DNA from: UBA2589 sp039030015
GTDB taxonomy: Bacteria > Gemmatimonadota > Gemmatimonadetes > Longimicrobiales > Gaopeijiaceae
NCBI GenBank assembly: GCA_039030015.1
Contig: JBCCEZ010000017.1
Location: forward strand, 1 to 64,000
Reading direction: 5' to 3'
DNA: 64,000 nt
Position numbers and translations under genes: made by a program. Within the stretch, counting starts at the first letter, position 1. Every line of letters starts with the position of its first letter. Positions 63,774 through 64,000 of this stretch are shown piece by piece. The notes beneath the pieces were generated by a model. That model was not told where the DNA came from, ran no database searches, and saw nothing but the letters and a program-made list of their open reading frames with translations.

Positions 63774-64000
63774 GATCCTCGGATCTCTGGGAGAGCGCAG
63801 CGCAGCCGTCCGACGGGGACGGATCCTTCACGGAGCACCACGGGCGCCTGGCCCGTGCAGTCCACCACGGTCGAAGGGGCCGACGGTGGAAGCGTACCAA
63901 CATCGAGTAACCAGGTGCCCTCCGACGCCATCTCCGTCAATGCCGCCACCGCTTCCGTTCCGGACCGGGCCGGTGCACGACCGGGCGCGTTCAAACTCGT
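63770..64000 (-). CDS. Sua5/YciO/YrdC threonylcarbamoyl-AMP synthase, C-terminal part
   Basis: The last 77 codons (stop included) of a gene whose start lies beyond the right edge. The TSLNAPGRAPARSG segment matches the TSAN motif of the family, and STVVDCTGQAPVVLREG is its C-terminal signature. The family makes threonylcarbamoyl-AMP for tRNA t6A37. It overlaps the phosphatase gene by 4 nt (ATGA). Confidence 0.85.
   Translation of the reverse strand, partial: TSLNAPGRAPARSGTEAVAALTEMASEGTWLLDVGTLPPSAPSTVVDCTGQAPVVLREGSVPVGRLRCALPEIRGS

Overview
The window is GC-rich bacterial chromosome, packed almost end to end with protein genes. I see no insertion sequence, prophage, CRISPR array or rRNA. 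TonB-dependent receptors, S9 and S8 peptidases, an Ig-like lipoprotein, a DUF4159 protein, an orphan MacB/FtsX-type permease, a GWxTD-like domain and several ECF sigma factors together suggest Gemmatimonadota or a close relative. That assignment is inference; there is no rRNA in the window to settle it.

Layout. 1-849: start of a TonB-dependent receptor (minus), cut by the window edge. 1021-5087: exported operon of a Tat-signal class V aminotransferase, an S9 peptidase and a thioredoxin-like protein. 5118-10593: a diguanylate cyclase, MarC, an orphan permease and the MsrPQ methionine sulfoxide repair pair. 10654-15687 (minus): arginine deiminase operon arcA-arcB-arcC, followed by a CPXCG protein, a glutamine amidotransferase and a DUF4159 protein. 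15777-21689: lipoproteins, a beta-lactamase-fold hydrolase, an S8 protease, tRNA-Leu and TrmH. 21703-31775 (minus): an epimerase-like fusion, a polyprenol-kinase-like protein, and a tightly overlapped signalling operon (Hpt, receiver, hybrid kinase, REC-GGDEF-REC, HEAT protein, glycosyltransferase 2). 31916-37117 (minus): trx-argR, then argG-argH and rpiA-rpe, with a strong promoter and a candidate ArgR box in front of argG. 37236-40046: a full TonB-dependent receptor. 40218-43428: threonine dehydratase, an EgtC-like amidotransferase, FKBP and an exported unknown. 43448-46535: tRNA-Asn, terminator, mdh, and moaD-moaE-moaA. 46642-48565: sigma factor, anti-sigma, Spy-like protein and HU. 48698-50509: carA and an RNase H. 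51180-61582 (minus): gap, an ECF sigma with a TonB/TPR/GWxTD fusion protein, pgk, tpiA, secG, 2-oxoacid dehydrogenase E1alpha-E1beta-E2, and lipB. 61679-64000 (minus): comF, aroE, an arginine-phosphatase-like PTP and the end of a Sua5/YrdC gene.

How the genes work together. Lower glycolysis feeds a lipoylated 2-oxoacid dehydrogenase whose lipoate is supplied by the adjacent lipB. The moa genes make the cofactor that MsrP needs. Arginine synthesis (argG, argH, argR, carA) and arginine fermentation (arcABC) lie in the same window and share only one visible ornithine carbamoyltransferase.

The most unusual items are the sigma / anti-sigma-like TonB-TPR-GWxTD fusion lying between gap and pgk, the phosphorelay-HEAT-glycosyltransferase operon, an RNase H with a displaced catalytic carboxylate, a likely CTG start for argH, and four genes whose -10-like hexamer sits exactly 6 nt before the ATG, suggesting leaderless mRNAs. 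At least seventeen junctions are 4-nt NTGA overlaps.
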